Positions 17,715-26,566 are shown, counted from the stretch's first letter. The stretch is DNA of 64,000 nt from Lachnospiraceae bacterium (GCA_030825115.1 JAPJQL010000004.1:62001-126000); one strand, 5' to 3'. Notes: a model not told the origin generated them from the letters alone. Made by a program: numbers and translations.

Positions 17715-17738
17715 TTCCTGTCTCCGTCCATACATAAA

Positions 17739-17763
17739 GACGCCCCGTAGTCTACGGAGCGCC
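17739..17763 (-). terminator. Weak hairpin between fakA and recG
   Basis: GGCGCTCCGTAG pairs imperfectly with CTACGGGGCGTC, followed on the minus strand by TTTATG. The short T run suggests attenuation or mRNA processing rather than full termination. Confidence 0.4.
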
Positions 17764-17770
17764 TGTCTGT

Positions 17771-19468
17771 TTATTCCACTGATATTAAATAATAATAGAT
17801 AGGCTGGCCGCCGCTGTGCAGTTCAATCTCACAGTTCGCGCATGCCTCCTCAGCCAGGGCAAACACCTTCTGCGCGTCTTCCTCGCTCACCTCGCTGCCG
17901 TAATAGATGCTGACAAGCTCCGAATCCTCATCCACCATCGCCTTCAGCGTATCCAAAGCCGTCTTTTCAATCCCCTGGCCCACTGCCAGCATTCCGTGGT
18001 CGCCGATTCCCATGATATCGCCTTCGTGGATATCCATCCCGTCGATATTGGTATTTCTGACTGCGTAGGTGATCTGGCCGGTCTTTACACGCCCCATCTC
18101 CTGTACCATAGTGGCAAGGTTCTCCTCCGGGGAGAGATCCGGTATAAAGTTGATCAGCGCCGTGATTCCCTGGGGAACAGTCTTGGACGGCACTACGATG
18201 ATCTGCTTGTCCTCAACCAGATACTTAGCCTGCTCTGCCGCCAGGATGATATTCTTATTGTTCGGCAGGATATAGATCGTATCGGCATTCACATGGTCGA
18301 TGGCATTCACCATGTCCTCCGTACTCGGATTCATGGTCTGTCCGCCCTCGATCAGATAATCAGCCCCGATTCCACGGAAGATCTCGCCAAGACCGGCCCC
18401 GACGGATACCGCGATAAAGCCATAAGGCTTTCTCTCCTGCGCTTCGTTTTCCCCGCCGTCCTGATTCACGCCGGAAGCCTCAGACGCCTTCATCTCCCCG
18501 GCTTTCTTCTGGGCATCCTGAATCAGGCGTTCCTCATGCTCTTCCCGCATATTGTCAATCTTCATCCGGGAAAGAGAACCGTATGTCAGGGCTCTTTGAA
18601 TGGCAAGACCCGGGTCGTTGGTGTGCACATGGACCTTTACCACATCGTCGTCGGATACCACTACGATCGAATCGCCGATCGACTCCAGATAAGCCTTAAA
18701 TGCATGCTCGGTCTGCATATCATAAGCTTTTTCTACATTGATGATAAATTCAGTACAGTAGCCGAATTTGATGTCAGCCGTGTCAAGTTCCACTGTGGCT
18801 GCGCCTGCCGCAGGCCGGGCCGACGGACTCCCCACGCTCAAGTCCACTTCCTTGCCCATCAGACCGTCCAGCGCGCCCTTCATAACCTGCATCAGCCCCT
18901 GGCCGCCGGAATCCACCACGCCCGCCTGCTTTAAGACCGGCAGCATCTCCGGCGTCTGGCTCAGCACGTAGTCCCCGTGCTCGATGACCTGCCTGGAAAA
19001 CTCGATGATGTCCTCCGTCTGGGATACCAGTTCCACGGCCTTGTCCGCCATCCCCTTTGCCACAGTCAGGATCGTCCCTTCCTTCGGCTTCATAACGGCT
19101 TTGTATGCCGTCTCGGTGGCACGGACAAACGCATTGGCAAGTACGGTCACGTTAACCTCATCCACCTTTTTGATTTCCTTCGTAAATCCACGGAACAGCT
19201 GGGAAAGGATAACGCCGGAGTTTCCTCTCGCCCCGCGCAGAGAACCGGAAGACATCGCCTTCGCCAGATTCTCAAAAGTCGGCTCCTCGATCGCCGCCAC
19301 TTCCCTTGCCGCCGCCATGATGGTCATGGTCATATTCGTCCCCGTATCCCCGTCAGGAACCGGAAATACATTCAGCTCGTTGATCCATTCCTTCTTTGCT
19401 TCCAGTCCTTTGGCACCCGCCAGAAATGCCTTCTGCATCTGGCGGGCATCAATCACACTTATACTCAC
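17771..19468 (-). CDS. fakA: Fatty acid kinase FakA-like protein (DAK/DegV fusion)
   Basis: The FakA/YloV family uses ATP to phosphorylate fatty acids bound to FakB (DegV) proteins, feeding exogenous fatty acids into phospholipid. The 565-residue protein begins with a DhaL-type nucleotide domain; the acidic metal ligands are in FPVPDGDTGTN (about 35-45), and SLRGARGNSGVILSQ is also typical. The C-terminal half is the FakA-C domain. The start is a GTG preceded by AGGAGG. It follows an Asp23 gene as yloV follows yloU in Bacillus. No fakB is in the window. An Ala/Glu-rich insertion near residues 315-345 is probably a flexible linker. Confidence 0.9.
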   Translation of the reverse strand: MSISVIDARQMQKAFLAGAKGLEAKKEWINELNVFPVPDGDTGTNMTMTIMAAAREVAAIEEPTFENLAKAMSSGSLRGARGNSGVILSQLFRGFTKEIKKVDEVNVTVLANAFVRATETAYKAVMKPKEGTILTVAKGMADKAVELVSQTEDIIEFSRQVIEHGDYVLSQTPEMLPVLKQAGVVDSGGQGLMQVMKGALDGLMGKEVDLSVGSPSARPAAGAATVELDTADIKFGYCTEFIINVEKAYDMQTEHAFKAYLESIGDSIVVVSDDDVVKVHVHTNDPGLAIQRALTYGSLSRMKIDNMREEHEERLIQDAQKKAGEMKASEASGVNQDGGENEAQERKPYGFIAVSVGAGLGEIFRGIGADYLIEGGQTMNPSTEDMVNAIDHVNADTIYILPNNKNIILAAEQAKYLVEDKQIIVVPSKTVPQGITALINFIPDLSPEENLATMVQEMGRVKTGQITYAVRNTNIDGMDIHEGDIMGIGDHGMLAVGQGIEKTALDTLKAMVDEDSELVSIYYGSEVSEEDAQKVFALAEEACANCEIELHSGGQPIYYYLISVE

Positions 19469-19481
19469 CGGTAGGTCCTCC

Positions 19482-19838
19482 TTAATCTATCACTCGTACA
19501 CCTTCTACATAGATGTTGATCTTGTCAACCTCCATGCCGGTGAATTCTTCGACTTTATATTTTACATTGGCGATCAGATTGTCTGACACGGCGCAGATGC
19601 TGACTCCATATGCCACGATCACATGAAAATCCAGTATGATGTGGTTATCCTCCAGCACCACATTGATGCCTTTTGTCAGGCTTTCCCTTTTGAGCAGCTT
19701 TACCAGCCCGTCTTTCATACTGACGGCAGCCATTCCCACAATACCGAAACACTCGACTGCGGTCATGCCCGCATACAGGGCGATGACGTCGGAATTAATC
19801 TGGATTTCACCAAGCTTGTTGTTGATGCGTCCCTTCAT
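19482..19838 (-). CDS. Asp23/Gls24 family envelope stress protein (YloU)
   Basis: A 118-residue Asp23-family protein. Relatives are membrane-associated or cytosolic proteins linked to alkaline or envelope stress; the molecular activity is not known. The pattern GRINNKLGEIQINSDVIALYAG at the start and the central FHVIVAYGVSICAVSDNLI with a terminal GMEVDKINIYVEGVRV is characteristic. GGAGG precedes the ATG. The fakA GTG is 13 nt downstream, so the two are cotranscribed, as in the Bacillus yloUV pair. Confidence 0.93.
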   Translation of the reverse strand: MKGRINNKLGEIQINSDVIALYAGMTAVECFGIVGMAAVSMKDGLVKLLKRESLTKGINVVLEDNHIILDFHVIVAYGVSICAVSDNLIANVKYKVEEFTGMEVDKINIYVEGVRVID

Positions 19839-19902
19839 ATAGACCCCTCCGTTTTCTTCTATTTAAACATCCATAGATTAAATTACAGATTTTGACTAAT
19901 AT

Positions 19903-19931
19903 AGTATACCACATAGCGTATATTGTGTCCA
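19903..19931 (-). promoter_or_regulatory. SigmaA promoter for asp23-fakA-recG
   Basis: Minus-strand TGGACA, 17-nt spacer and TATACT, 65 nt upstream of the Asp23 start. Confidence 0.75.
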
Positions 19932-19973
19932 TTCGAAAGTGAAATTAAAATCGCAAGTTTTTTTAAATATCAC

Positions 19974-20002
19974 TTGCCAAATCCTCATCTTTCTGTTATC
20001 AT
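19974..20002 (+). promoter_or_regulatory. SigmaA promoter for rpmB
   Basis: Plus-strand TTGCCA, 17-nt spacer and TATCAT, 57 nt upstream of rpmB; divergent from the asp23 promoter. Confidence 0.72.
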
Positions 20003-20058
20003 ACATATGTTGTGGTTTCCTGTAAGGAAATCAAGTTGGCGGTTAAGGAGGTGCAATC

Positions 20059-20244
20059 ATGGCTAAATGTGCAATCTGTGAAAAGGCTGCTCACTTTGGA
20101 AATAATGTGAGCCATTCCCATAGAAGATCCAACGCGATCTGGAAAGCAAACGTTAAATCCGTTAAAGTTAAAGTTAACGGCGGCGCGAAGAAGATGTATG
20201 TATGTACTTCTTGCTTACGTTCCGGCTTAGTGGAAAGAGCATAA
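20059..20244 (+). CDS. rpmB: 50S ribosomal protein L28
   Basis: Structural protein of the large ribosomal subunit, 61 residues. Cys4, Cys7 and the Cys pair near residues 49-52 (CTSC) form a probable zinc ribbon, so this is the zinc-binding (C+) paralogue type, whose expression in other bacteria does not need zinc limitation. AAGGAGGTG precedes the ATG. It is divergent from asp23-fakA, the same arrangement as in Bacillus, and has its own terminator. Confidence 0.97.
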   Translation: MAKCAICEKAAHFGNNVSHSHRRSNAIWKANVKSVKVKVNGGAKKMYVCTSCLRSGLVERA

Positions 20245-20256
20245 TGTACGAATCAT

Positions 20257-20289
20257 AAAAGCTCCTGGCTTGATACCGGGAGCTTTTTT
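20257..20289 (+). terminator. Terminator after rpmB
   Basis: AAAAGCTCCTGG and CCGGGAGCTTTTTT form a stem with a T tract, 12 nt after the rpmB stop. The other strand ends in four Ts, so it may also serve the small gene at 20304. Confidence 0.9.
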
Positions 20290-20303
20290 CGTGCTTATTA
20301 TGT

Positions 20304-20441
20304 TTAACCGCAGAACAGGTAATATCCCAGACACAGGCAGCCAATGATAAATATCAGGGTTGACAGCGTTTCCGGGATAAACAGAAGAAGTGTCATTCCT
20401 ATTCCAAAACAAAACAGCATCAGTCCGCAGACCCGCTTCAT
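20304..20441 (-). CDS. Tiny two-segment membrane protein, unknown
   Basis: A 45-residue frame (MKRVCGLMLFCFGIGM... ending YLFCG) translated from an ATG with GGAGGGG 4-8 nt upstream. Two hydrophobic segments near residues 5-22 and 26-43 are joined by a short turn with Pro and Glu, so it should be a hairpin membrane peptide. Four cysteines are present. It is 45 nt downstream of gerW on the same strand. The strong RBS, hydrophobic pattern and stop just before a shared terminator support a real gene. Function is unknown; small membrane peptides of this size occur in many Clostridia. Confidence 0.6.
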   Translation of the reverse strand: MKRVCGLMLFCFGIGMTLLLFIPETLSTLIFIIGCLCLGYYLFCG

Positions 20442-20485
20442 AGTACCCCTCCGTCAACAGGTTATACTACAGGGTATGCATGACT

Positions 20486-20908
20486 TTACGGTTCCATGAC
20501 CTCAACCGAAGAATCCTGGGCAGTTCCCGCCATCTCTTCTGCCGCCTGCAGCACGTCCGAACTCACTTCCGTCTTTTCTTTTCCTGTAAATTTGTTGACA
20601 AAGTCAGGAATCATATCCAGAACCTTCGTCACTGCATCCTGCTGTTTTACATTGACCAGCTTTGTCACACCGTTCTGGATGACAAGGACGGCGCTTGGAC
20701 TCATCTTGGCGCTCATACCGCCTCCGCCGTTGTGCTTGGCATTCTCTGCAAAGGAACCGGCGGCCATCCCGCAGGTCACGTCTACCAGCGGAAGGATGAT
20801 CGCATCATCCACCTTGACTGCCTCTCCCACCACCGTCTTTGTGGTCACGAACTGGTCCATCCCCTTGAATAAGGCTTCCACCGTTGTTGCAAATTGATTT
20901 TCTGCCAT
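20486..20908 (-). CDS. gerW: GerW/YtfJ family sporulation protein
   Basis: The 140-residue protein matches the YtfJ/GerW family, a spore protein required in Bacillus for germination responses to L-alanine. The family core is visible: VGEAVKVDDAIILPLVDVTCGMAAGSF followed by a Gly-rich GGGGMSAKMSPSAVLVI. No signal peptide or membrane segment. AAGGAGG precedes the ATG. It follows a DUF2953 gene, the same ytfI-ytfJ pairing as in Bacillus, which supports both calls and indicates a spore former. Confidence 0.9.
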   Translation of the reverse strand: MAENQFATTVEALFKGMDQFVTTKTVVGEAVKVDDAIILPLVDVTCGMAAGSFAENAKHNGGGGMSAKMSPSAVLVIQNGVTKLVNVKQQDAVTKVLDMIPDFVNKFTGKEKTEVSSDVLQAAEEMAGTAQDSSVEVMEP

Positions 20909-20923
20909 GATATCGTTCCTCCT

Positions 20924-21769
20924 TTATTTCCGCCATGTTCTCAGTAATGTCCTGAAATTCCGGTCAAACAGCATCCGTATGCCGATTGCCAGGACTGTGC
21001 CGATCCGGACCCGCCCTTTCAGCCAGACCTCTCCTTCCAGTACCGGTTCCTCAAAAACCGGTATGACCTGGAATCGTTTTCCATACATCCCATAAAACGG
21101 GCTTATGTACATCAGTACCTGTCCCGTGGTATATGGGTCGTCAAAACCAAATTTCACCTTGCCCTTCATCCTGCCGGGAAGGACATGCCGAAACAGCGCC
21201 CTGAGCTGCCTTTTTACCAGGCGGAACGTCTTTTTGTTTTCCTCATTTTTCAAAAACTCTGCCGCCCGGTCCTTTTTCTCTCCCGCTTGTTTCAGTTTAT
21301 CACAGATTCCCTGAAATGAAAACGGCAATTTCGGGCGCGGCTTTCGTTTTTTCTTTTTTTCCGGCGCGGCTTCTTTCTTTTGTTCCTGTGCTGCGCGTTC
21401 CTCCTGCAGAAGTTCCTCTTCCAGCTCTGCAAGGATCTCTGCCTCTTCTTCCTTCTGCCGGATGTCCTGGGCTTTGGGGCTTTCTTCTGATTTCTGCACA
21501 GGAGCTGGAGCTTCTTCCCTGTCGCCTGTCCGGAAGCCAAAGATACGGATTCCCATATCCAGCTCCCCGTCATACACAACTTTACAAGAAATGATACGCA
21601 GCAGCCAGGTCACCTCTGCCCTTGCCTTCGCTTCTCCATAATATGACGCCTCTGCCCGGTACCGGACCGGCACCAGCAGCACGATCAGGATCAGCGCCAG
21701 GACCAGCCCCAGGATTCCAAGCAGAATCAGCCCTATGATTTTTAATACCAGTAACCCTGTTGCCAACAT
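20924..21769 (-). CDS. DUF2953 domain protein (YtfI-like)
   Basis: A 281-residue protein with one strong N-terminal membrane anchor at about residues 3-32, a charged low-complexity middle rich in Glu, Lys and Gln (about 95-150) and a C-terminal DUF2953 region whose pattern includes VKFGFDDPYTTGQVL. DUF2953 proteins lie upstream of ytfJ/gerW in spore formers and are thought to be sporulation-linked, but no activity is established. The 15-nt gap to gerW indicates one transcript. Confidence 0.85.
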   Translation of the reverse strand: MLATGLLVLKIIGLILLGILGLVLALILIVLLVPVRYRAEASYYGEAKARAEVTWLLRIISCKVVYDGELDMGIRIFGFRTGDREEAPAPVQKSEESPKAQDIRQKEEEAEILAELEEELLQEERAAQEQKKEAAPEKKKKRKPRPKLPFSFQGICDKLKQAGEKKDRAAEFLKNEENKKTFRLVKRQLRALFRHVLPGRMKGKVKFGFDDPYTTGQVLMYISPFYGMYGKRFQVIPVFEEPVLEGEVWLKGRVRIGTVLAIGIRMLFDRNFRTLLRTWRK

Positions 21770-21780
21770 GTCCTCACACC

Positions 21781-22104
21781 TTACCGTCTTTCTTCCATCA
21801 GCGCCGTCAGATCAAACCCTCCGGTTCTCCGGTACATCTCATCCACAATCCGCCGCGCCACCTCAAGCGCCTCCCAGTAATCCGCCGCAATCCCGAGAAT
21901 CATCATATTCTGGTCTTTATACGGCGGCAGAAGAAGCATGGCGGCAGGATAGATATCAAGAATATTATTCCCATTCTGCGGCGGCGTAATCACATAAGAA
22001 AGCGGGTCAAATACACCATCCCGGATTCCCTGGATGATGGCATATCTTCTTCGCTTTGCTTTATTGCCTACATACAGATGATCATACCATTCCATAGTCC
22101 TCAT
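21781..22104 (-). CDS. Conserved-looking small protein of unknown function
   Basis: About 104-107 residues; I do not recognise the family. It starts basic and aromatic (MEWYDHLYVGNKAKRRRY) and continues with mixed alpha/beta-like sequence. There is no membrane segment or signal. Two starts are possible: the ATG at 22104 or the one at 22095, which has GGAG 10 nt upstream. The gene overlaps the end of the 22082 gene by 14-23 nt in another frame, so translation is likely coupled. Its stop is 11 nt before the DUF2953 gene, which links this pair to the gerW transcript. Confidence 0.72.
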   Translation of the reverse strand: MRTMEWYDHLYVGNKAKRRRYAIIQGIRDGVFDPLSYVITPPQNGNNILDIYPAAMLLLPPYKDQNMMILGIAADYWEALEVARRIVDEMYRRTGGFDLTALMEERR

Positions 22105-23392
22105 ACTCCATCAGCTTCTGCAAAAGCTCCTTGCTGGTCTCTTTTTCCGCAGAGTCCGTGCAACTGGCAAAGCTGTTTGTGATATAGTCCGAAACCTCGT
22201 CAAGAGAATTGAAGCATACCGGCAGATTGGAAAGCACCGTCGCCATGATGGCGCGCACCACAGGCTTTGGACTCGCGGCAAACACCGGCTCAACCCTGGC
22301 GAAAAAGGCATTGGCAGCCTCCTCCACATCTTTTCTGTCCACCGTCCGCTCCCCGCGGTTTTCTTCCATCGACACAAACGGGCTCGACGACAAAAGCTTA
22401 TCTACGCATCTGCCGTAATAAGCCGTCTCATCCTCGCCGGCCTGATATTCCGGGGCCGCATCCAGCCTTTGATATTTTTCAAAATAATGTTCCTGCACCC
22501 CTTCGAGCAGATACAGGCGTTCCGTGATCTCGTCGGCGATCTCCCCGTAAACACCGGCCTCATGCTGGCAAAAAAGCCCGTTCAGGATGAAAAGGGCATT
22601 CTCCTCCTTGTCGGTATCTTTCATGGCGTCTTCCCTTGCCAGGCATATCACGTAGATATCATTGAGCATCTCCTGCAGCATCTGCCAGGTATCAGAGAAC
22701 AGATACAGCGCTTCGCTGGCATACCCGATCTTCAGCACCGCATCCCGGTACTGCTCCCCCGTCAGCTCTTTAAGCGGCAGGCTCCCAAGCTGCTCTAACA
22801 GGACGTTCAGGTCATGATATCCTTCCTTTTGCTCTGCTGTCAGCTCCACCATCGCGCTGGTCCGCAGCAGATACATCATGTTGTCAAGACCGCTCTGGTC
22901 GGAACCGATATACGCCGACAGCGCCTCCATGACCATTCCATAAAATTTCTGCCTGGTAAACCGGATTGGCAGCTGTCCGATGATCATCTGGATTCTCTGG
23001 TTCATCACCGCCGCCTCGTTCGTATTGGTCAGAAAATGCATCAGCCTGTCCACAAACTCCTCATCGTCCGCATCGACCACCGGCAGATCCGTCTCAAACC
23101 TGCGTTCCAGACGGTTCAATGCATATTCATAGATGCGGAAACAATCGGCATATGCCGTCACGGCTTCCATCTCACGGGTCACGCGCTCCCGCAGCTTCTG
23201 AAGGGAATCAAGCGGCTTCTCCCCCGCCAGGCACGCCCCCAAAATCTGATGGAACTGGTCATCTGCCAGCTTCAGGCTCTCCTGCACAGCTTCTTCATCT
23301 GCATCTGAAAAGTAAGTATAATAGTTGAGGGCAAGACGGGTCAGTGAATACCCGTAAGCCACCGACGCCTGCTTTCTCCAATGCTGTCTCAT
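22082..23392 (-). CDS. Large alpha-helical protein of unknown function
   Basis: I do not recognise this 436-residue protein. It is soluble, acidic and almost wholly helical by composition, with repeated motifs of the form LxxYxxCFRIYEYALNRLERRF and no Walker, zinc-finger or signal motifs. It resembles in style the large helical hypothetical proteins common in Lachnospiraceae. A site AGGAGG lies 9 nt before the ATG. It overlaps the 21781 gene and follows cinA by 31 nt. The tight overlap suggests the two products act together, perhaps in sporulation given the downstream gerW; this is inference from position only. Confidence 0.78.
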   Translation of the reverse strand: MRQHWRKQASVAYGYSLTRLALNYYTYFSDADEEAVQESLKLADDQFHQILGACLAGEKPLDSLQKLRERVTREMEAVTAYADCFRIYEYALNRLERRFETDLPVVDADDEEFVDRLMHFLTNTNEAAVMNQRIQMIIGQLPIRFTRQKFYGMVMEALSAYIGSDQSGLDNMMYLLRTSAMVELTAEQKEGYHDLNVLLEQLGSLPLKELTGEQYRDAVLKIGYASEALYLFSDTWQMLQEMLNDIYVICLAREDAMKDTDKEENALFILNGLFCQHEAGVYGEIADEITERLYLLEGVQEHYFEKYQRLDAAPEYQAGEDETAYYGRCVDKLLSSSPFVSMEENRGERTVDRKDVEEAANAFFARVEPVFAASPKPVVRAIMATVLSNLPVCFNSLDEVSDYITNSFASCTDSAEKETSKELLQKLMEYEDYGMV

Positions 23393-23423
23393 CCAACCGG
23401 TCCTCCTGTTATCCGAATTTTCT

Positions 23424-24671
23424 TTATTTGTAATTCTCTAAAATAGAACGGCGGAGCAGATCAAGCGCCTTAACCACAGACTGTTCCCGCACTTTCGCAC
23501 GGTTTCCCTTGAACTGGTAATGTTCCACGTTCACCGAATCCTTCATATATGTTGCGATATAGACAAGCCCCACCGGCTTCTCCTCCGTCCCGCCGTCCGG
23601 TCCTGCAATCCCGGTCACGGCAACGCATACGTCCGCATCGGTGGCAAACACGCCGCCGGTCGCCATCTCTTTTGCCGTCTGTTCACTGACTGCGCCATAT
23701 TTTTTTAACGTGCTCTTGCTGACGTCCAGGATCTTCCGCTTTGCCTTGTTGGAGTAGGTGATAAAACCTTCCCGAAACACCTCGGATGCGCCTGCCACGT
23801 TGACGATCCGCGCCGCAAGCAGTCCTCCTGTGCAGGACTCTGCCGTCGTCACGGTCAGGTCGTATTTCTCCAGCAGTCTGACAACCGCCATCTCCAGCGT
23901 CTCCTGCTCCTTTGTCGAATAGACATAATCGCCAAAACGGCCCTTAATCTCCTTGACCACCGGTTTCAGCAGTTTTTTTGCCTCATCCTCATTCTTCGCC
24001 TTTGCCGTCACGCGCAGATGGACTTCCCCCGTCTTTGCGTAGGTCGCGATCGTCGGGTTCGTCTGGCTGTCGATCAGGTCTAAAATCTTATCCTCCACCT
24101 GGCTCTCGCCCATACCGCAGATTTTGATCATCTGGGAACGGATGACTTCCGGCTGCAGTTTCTGGAGATACGGACAGACCTGGTTCAAAAACAGCGGATA
24201 CAGCTCTGCCGGAGGTCCCGGAAGCAGGATCGCCCTCTTCCCGTCCTTTTCCATGATCAGTCCCGGCGCCGTACCGTTGTCATTGTCAAGCACGATGGCT
24301 CCTTCCGGAACAACTGCCTGTTTCCAGTTGTTGTCCGGTATCTCCTTATAGATGCTGCCCCGGAAATATTCTTCGATCCGTTTCCTCGTATGGGCGTCCT
24401 CCACCAGAGGAAATCCCATTACCTCGGCACACACCTCCTTGGTCATGTCATCCTCCGTAGGCCCAAGCCCCCCGGTCAGGATTACGATGTCCGCCCGGTC
24501 AAGGGCCGTCTTTATGACCTCTGCCATCCTGTCATGATTGTCCCCGACCACCACCTGGTGGTACATGGACAGCCCAAGCAGGGCGCACTTCTCCGCCAGA
24601 AACTGCGTGTTGGTGTTTACGATATTTCCAAGCAGCAGTTCCGTACCGACTGTAACCAGCTCTACTATCAT
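23424..24671 (-). CDS. cinA: CinA family protein (competence/damage-inducible, NMN deamidase type)
   Basis: The 415-residue protein has an N-terminal MoCF-like/pyrophosphatase domain (starting MIVELVTVGTELLLGNIVNTNTQ; GGLGPTEDDMT near 75-85) and a C-terminal NMN deamidase domain (TAESCTGGLLAARI near 275). The family recycles NMN and ADP-ribose and is often linked to competence and recA; no recA is seen downstream here. It starts 3 nt after the pgsA stop with GGAAGG upstream. Confidence 0.95.
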   Translation of the reverse strand: MIVELVTVGTELLLGNIVNTNTQFLAEKCALLGLSMYHQVVVGDNHDRMAEVIKTALDRADIVILTGGLGPTEDDMTKEVCAEVMGFPLVEDAHTRKRIEEYFRGSIYKEIPDNNWKQAVVPEGAIVLDNDNGTAPGLIMEKDGKRAILLPGPPAELYPLFLNQVCPYLQKLQPEVIRSQMIKICGMGESQVEDKILDLIDSQTNPTIATYAKTGEVHLRVTAKAKNEDEAKKLLKPVVKEIKGRFGDYVYSTKEQETLEMAVVRLLEKYDLTVTTAESCTGGLLAARIVNVAGASEVFREGFITYSNKAKRKILDVSKSTLKKYGAVSEQTAKEMATGGVFATDADVCVAVTGIAGPDGGTEEKPVGLVYIATYMKDSVNVEHYQFKGNRAKVREQSVVKALDLLRRSILENYK

Positions 24672-24673
24672 CT

Positions 24674-25216
24674 CTACATCCTTCCTTCCGTAAGCACCTT
24701 ATGGTTCTTCGCAATATAATCCACCAGCGAAATGATCGTCAGGATCAATGCGATCCATACAAACAGAAGCGTCACGAAAGACAGCGCCTGGATATTCACG
24801 ATCATCAGGACTATGGCGATCATCTGGAATGTAGTCTTAAATTTCCCCCAGTAACTTGCGGCGATCACCACGCCCTGCTCTACGGCTACAAGCCGGAATC
24901 CACTGATGATGAACTCCCGGCTGACGATCACGATGCACATCCATGCCGGGAACTGCCCAAGCTCCACCAGGCAGACCAGTGCGGAACAGACTAACAGCTT
25001 ATCGGCAAGCGGGTCCATGAATTTTCCAAAGTTCGTCACCAGATCGTATTTTCTTGCAATCTTGCCATCCAGCATATCCGTCAGGCTCGCCACGATAAAC
25101 ACTGCGGCGGACACATAACGGAGCATCTGGTTCTGACCCCCGTCCAACAAGAGCAGCACTACAAAAAACGGTATCAATATCACTCGCAACACGGTAAGTT
25201 TATTCGGTAAATTCAT
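24674..25216 (-). CDS. pgsA: CDP-diacylglycerol-glycerol-3-phosphate 3-phosphatidyltransferase
   Basis: Makes phosphatidylglycerol phosphate, the committed step to phosphatidylglycerol and cardiolipin. From the ATG at 25216 the protein is 180 residues (MNLPNKLTVLRV), with GGGGAGG 7 nt upstream; the upstream in-frame start lacks a site. The CDP-alcohol phosphotransferase motif is at about residues 54-76 (DGKIARKYDLVTNFGKFMD). Four or so transmembrane segments. The gene overlaps the 3' end of rimO by 17 nt, so translation is coupled. It supplies substrate for the cls gene at 61517. Confidence 0.95.
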   Translation of the reverse strand: MNLPNKLTVLRVILIPFFVVLLLLDGGQNQMLRYVSAAVFIVASLTDMLDGKIARKYDLVTNFGKFMDPLADKLLVCSALVCLVELGQFPAWMCIVIVSREFIISGFRLVAVEQGVVIAASYWGKFKTTFQMIAIVLMIVNIQALSFVTLLFVWIALILTIISLVDYIAKNHKVLTEGRM

Positions 25217-26540
25217 CGTATACCTCCCCAATCAAATCGTATTCTGCTGAACCAGTTACCTTAACCTTAACAAAATCTCCCGACAAAAACAGTTCTCCAC
25301 TGTTCACAAAGATATAGCCGTCCACATTCGGAGCATCCATATAGGTCCGTCCTACATAAGCGGCCTCATCTGCCACCTTGCCCTCGATCATCACATCAAG
25401 GACCCGTCCGACCATAGCAGCAGATTTGTCAAATGCAATCTCCTGCTGCAGCTCCATAACAGCATTCCTGCGCTCTTCTTTCACCTCCTCCGGCACCTGA
25501 TCCGGGAAAGATGCCGCAGGCGTATCCTCCTCCGCAGAATAGGCAAATACCCCCAGACGTTCAAACTCCATCTCGTCCACAAATGCCATCACTTCTTCAT
25601 GGTCTTCTTCTGTTTCCCCCGGGAAGCCCGCAATCATCGTCGTTCTCAGCGCGATATCCGGAATCTCCCTGCGGAGCTTTCCAATCATCTCCCGAAGCTG
25701 CGCCTGACTGGTCCTCCGGTTCATCCGCTTTAAGATGGTGTCACTGGCATGCTGGATTGGAATATCCAGATAGTGGCAGACCTTCTCCTCTGTCTTGATC
25801 GCCTCGATCAGCTCATCCGTAATCTCCTCCGGATAGCAGTACTGGATGCGGATCCAGTAAAGTTCCGGGATCTTTGCAAGTTCCCGCAAAAGCTCCGGCA
25901 GCATCTTCTTCCCATACAGATCCACCCCGTACAGCGTGGTCTCCTGCGCGACCAGGATCAGTTCCCGCACGCCTTTTTGGGCAAGCTGCCTTGCTTCCTT
26001 TACCAATCGTTCCATCGGAACGCTGCGGTAGCTCCCCCTGAGACTCGGAATGATACAATAGGTACAGTGCTTATCACACCCTTCCGCAATCTTTAAAAAC
26101 GCATAATAACCGCCTGTCGTGATGACCCGCTCCGTCTCCACCTCCGGCAGCTCGTCCAGGCCGTGGAAACAGGAGACGCCGCTCTCCCCGCCCAGGACAC
26201 GGCCCAGCACGGCAGAGATCTCGTCATAGGTCGTCGTCCCCAGGATACCGTCCACCTCCGGAATCTCATCGATGATCTCCTGCTTATAGCGCTGGGCCAG
26301 GCATCCGGTCACGATCAGCGCCTTTAAGCATCCTGTCTCCTTTAACGCTGCCATCTCTAGGATCGTGTTGATGCTCTCCTCCTTGGCATCCCCGATAAAA
26401 CAGCAGGTATTGATGACGATAATGTCCGCCTCCTGCTCGTCGTCGGTGAAGGTATAGCCGTCCCGGTTCAACAGTCCCAGCATCATCTCGGTGTCTACCA
26501 GGTTCTTATCACAACCCAGTGATATACATAAAATTTTCAT
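25200..26540 (-). CDS. rimO: Ribosomal protein S12 methylthiotransferase RimO
   Basis: Radical SAM enzyme that methylthiolates Asp88 of S12. Starting at the ATG at 26540 (MKILCISLGCDKNLVD, 446 residues), with GGGAG upstream. The N-terminal UPF0004 domain has three cysteines for the second cluster (C10, CCF near 46 and C79 by pattern), the radical SAM core has CDKHCTYC, and a C-terminal TRAM domain follows. The rimO-pgsA overlap is common in Lachnospiraceae. Confidence 0.95.
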   Translation of the reverse strand: MKILCISLGCDKNLVDTEMMLGLLNRDGYTFTDDEQEADIIVINTCCFIGDAKEESINTILEMAALKETGCLKALIVTGCLAQRYKQEIIDEIPEVDGILGTTTYDEISAVLGRVLGGESGVSCFHGLDELPEVETERVITTGGYYAFLKIAEGCDKHCTYCIIPSLRGSYRSVPMERLVKEARQLAQKGVRELILVAQETTLYGVDLYGKKMLPELLRELAKIPELYWIRIQYCYPEEITDELIEAIKTEEKVCHYLDIPIQHASDTILKRMNRRTSQAQLREMIGKLRREIPDIALRTTMIAGFPGETEEDHEEVMAFVDEMEFERLGVFAYSAEEDTPAASFPDQVPEEVKEERRNAVMELQQEIAFDKSAAMVGRVLDVMIEGKVADEAAYVGRTYMDAPNVDGYIFVNSGELFLSGDFVKVKVTGSAEYDLIGEVYDEFTE

Positions 26541-26566
26541 AGAATCTCCCTGCATTATACTCAAAA

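Noticed and set aside
20227..20457. 76-residue minus-strand frame after rpmB
   Set aside because: It overlaps the rpmB terminator and a different frame with an RBS and hydrophobic pattern explains the region better.
26545..26560. TATAAT next to the rimO start
   Set aside because: It would leave almost no leader before the ribosome site and has no -35, so it is probably chance.
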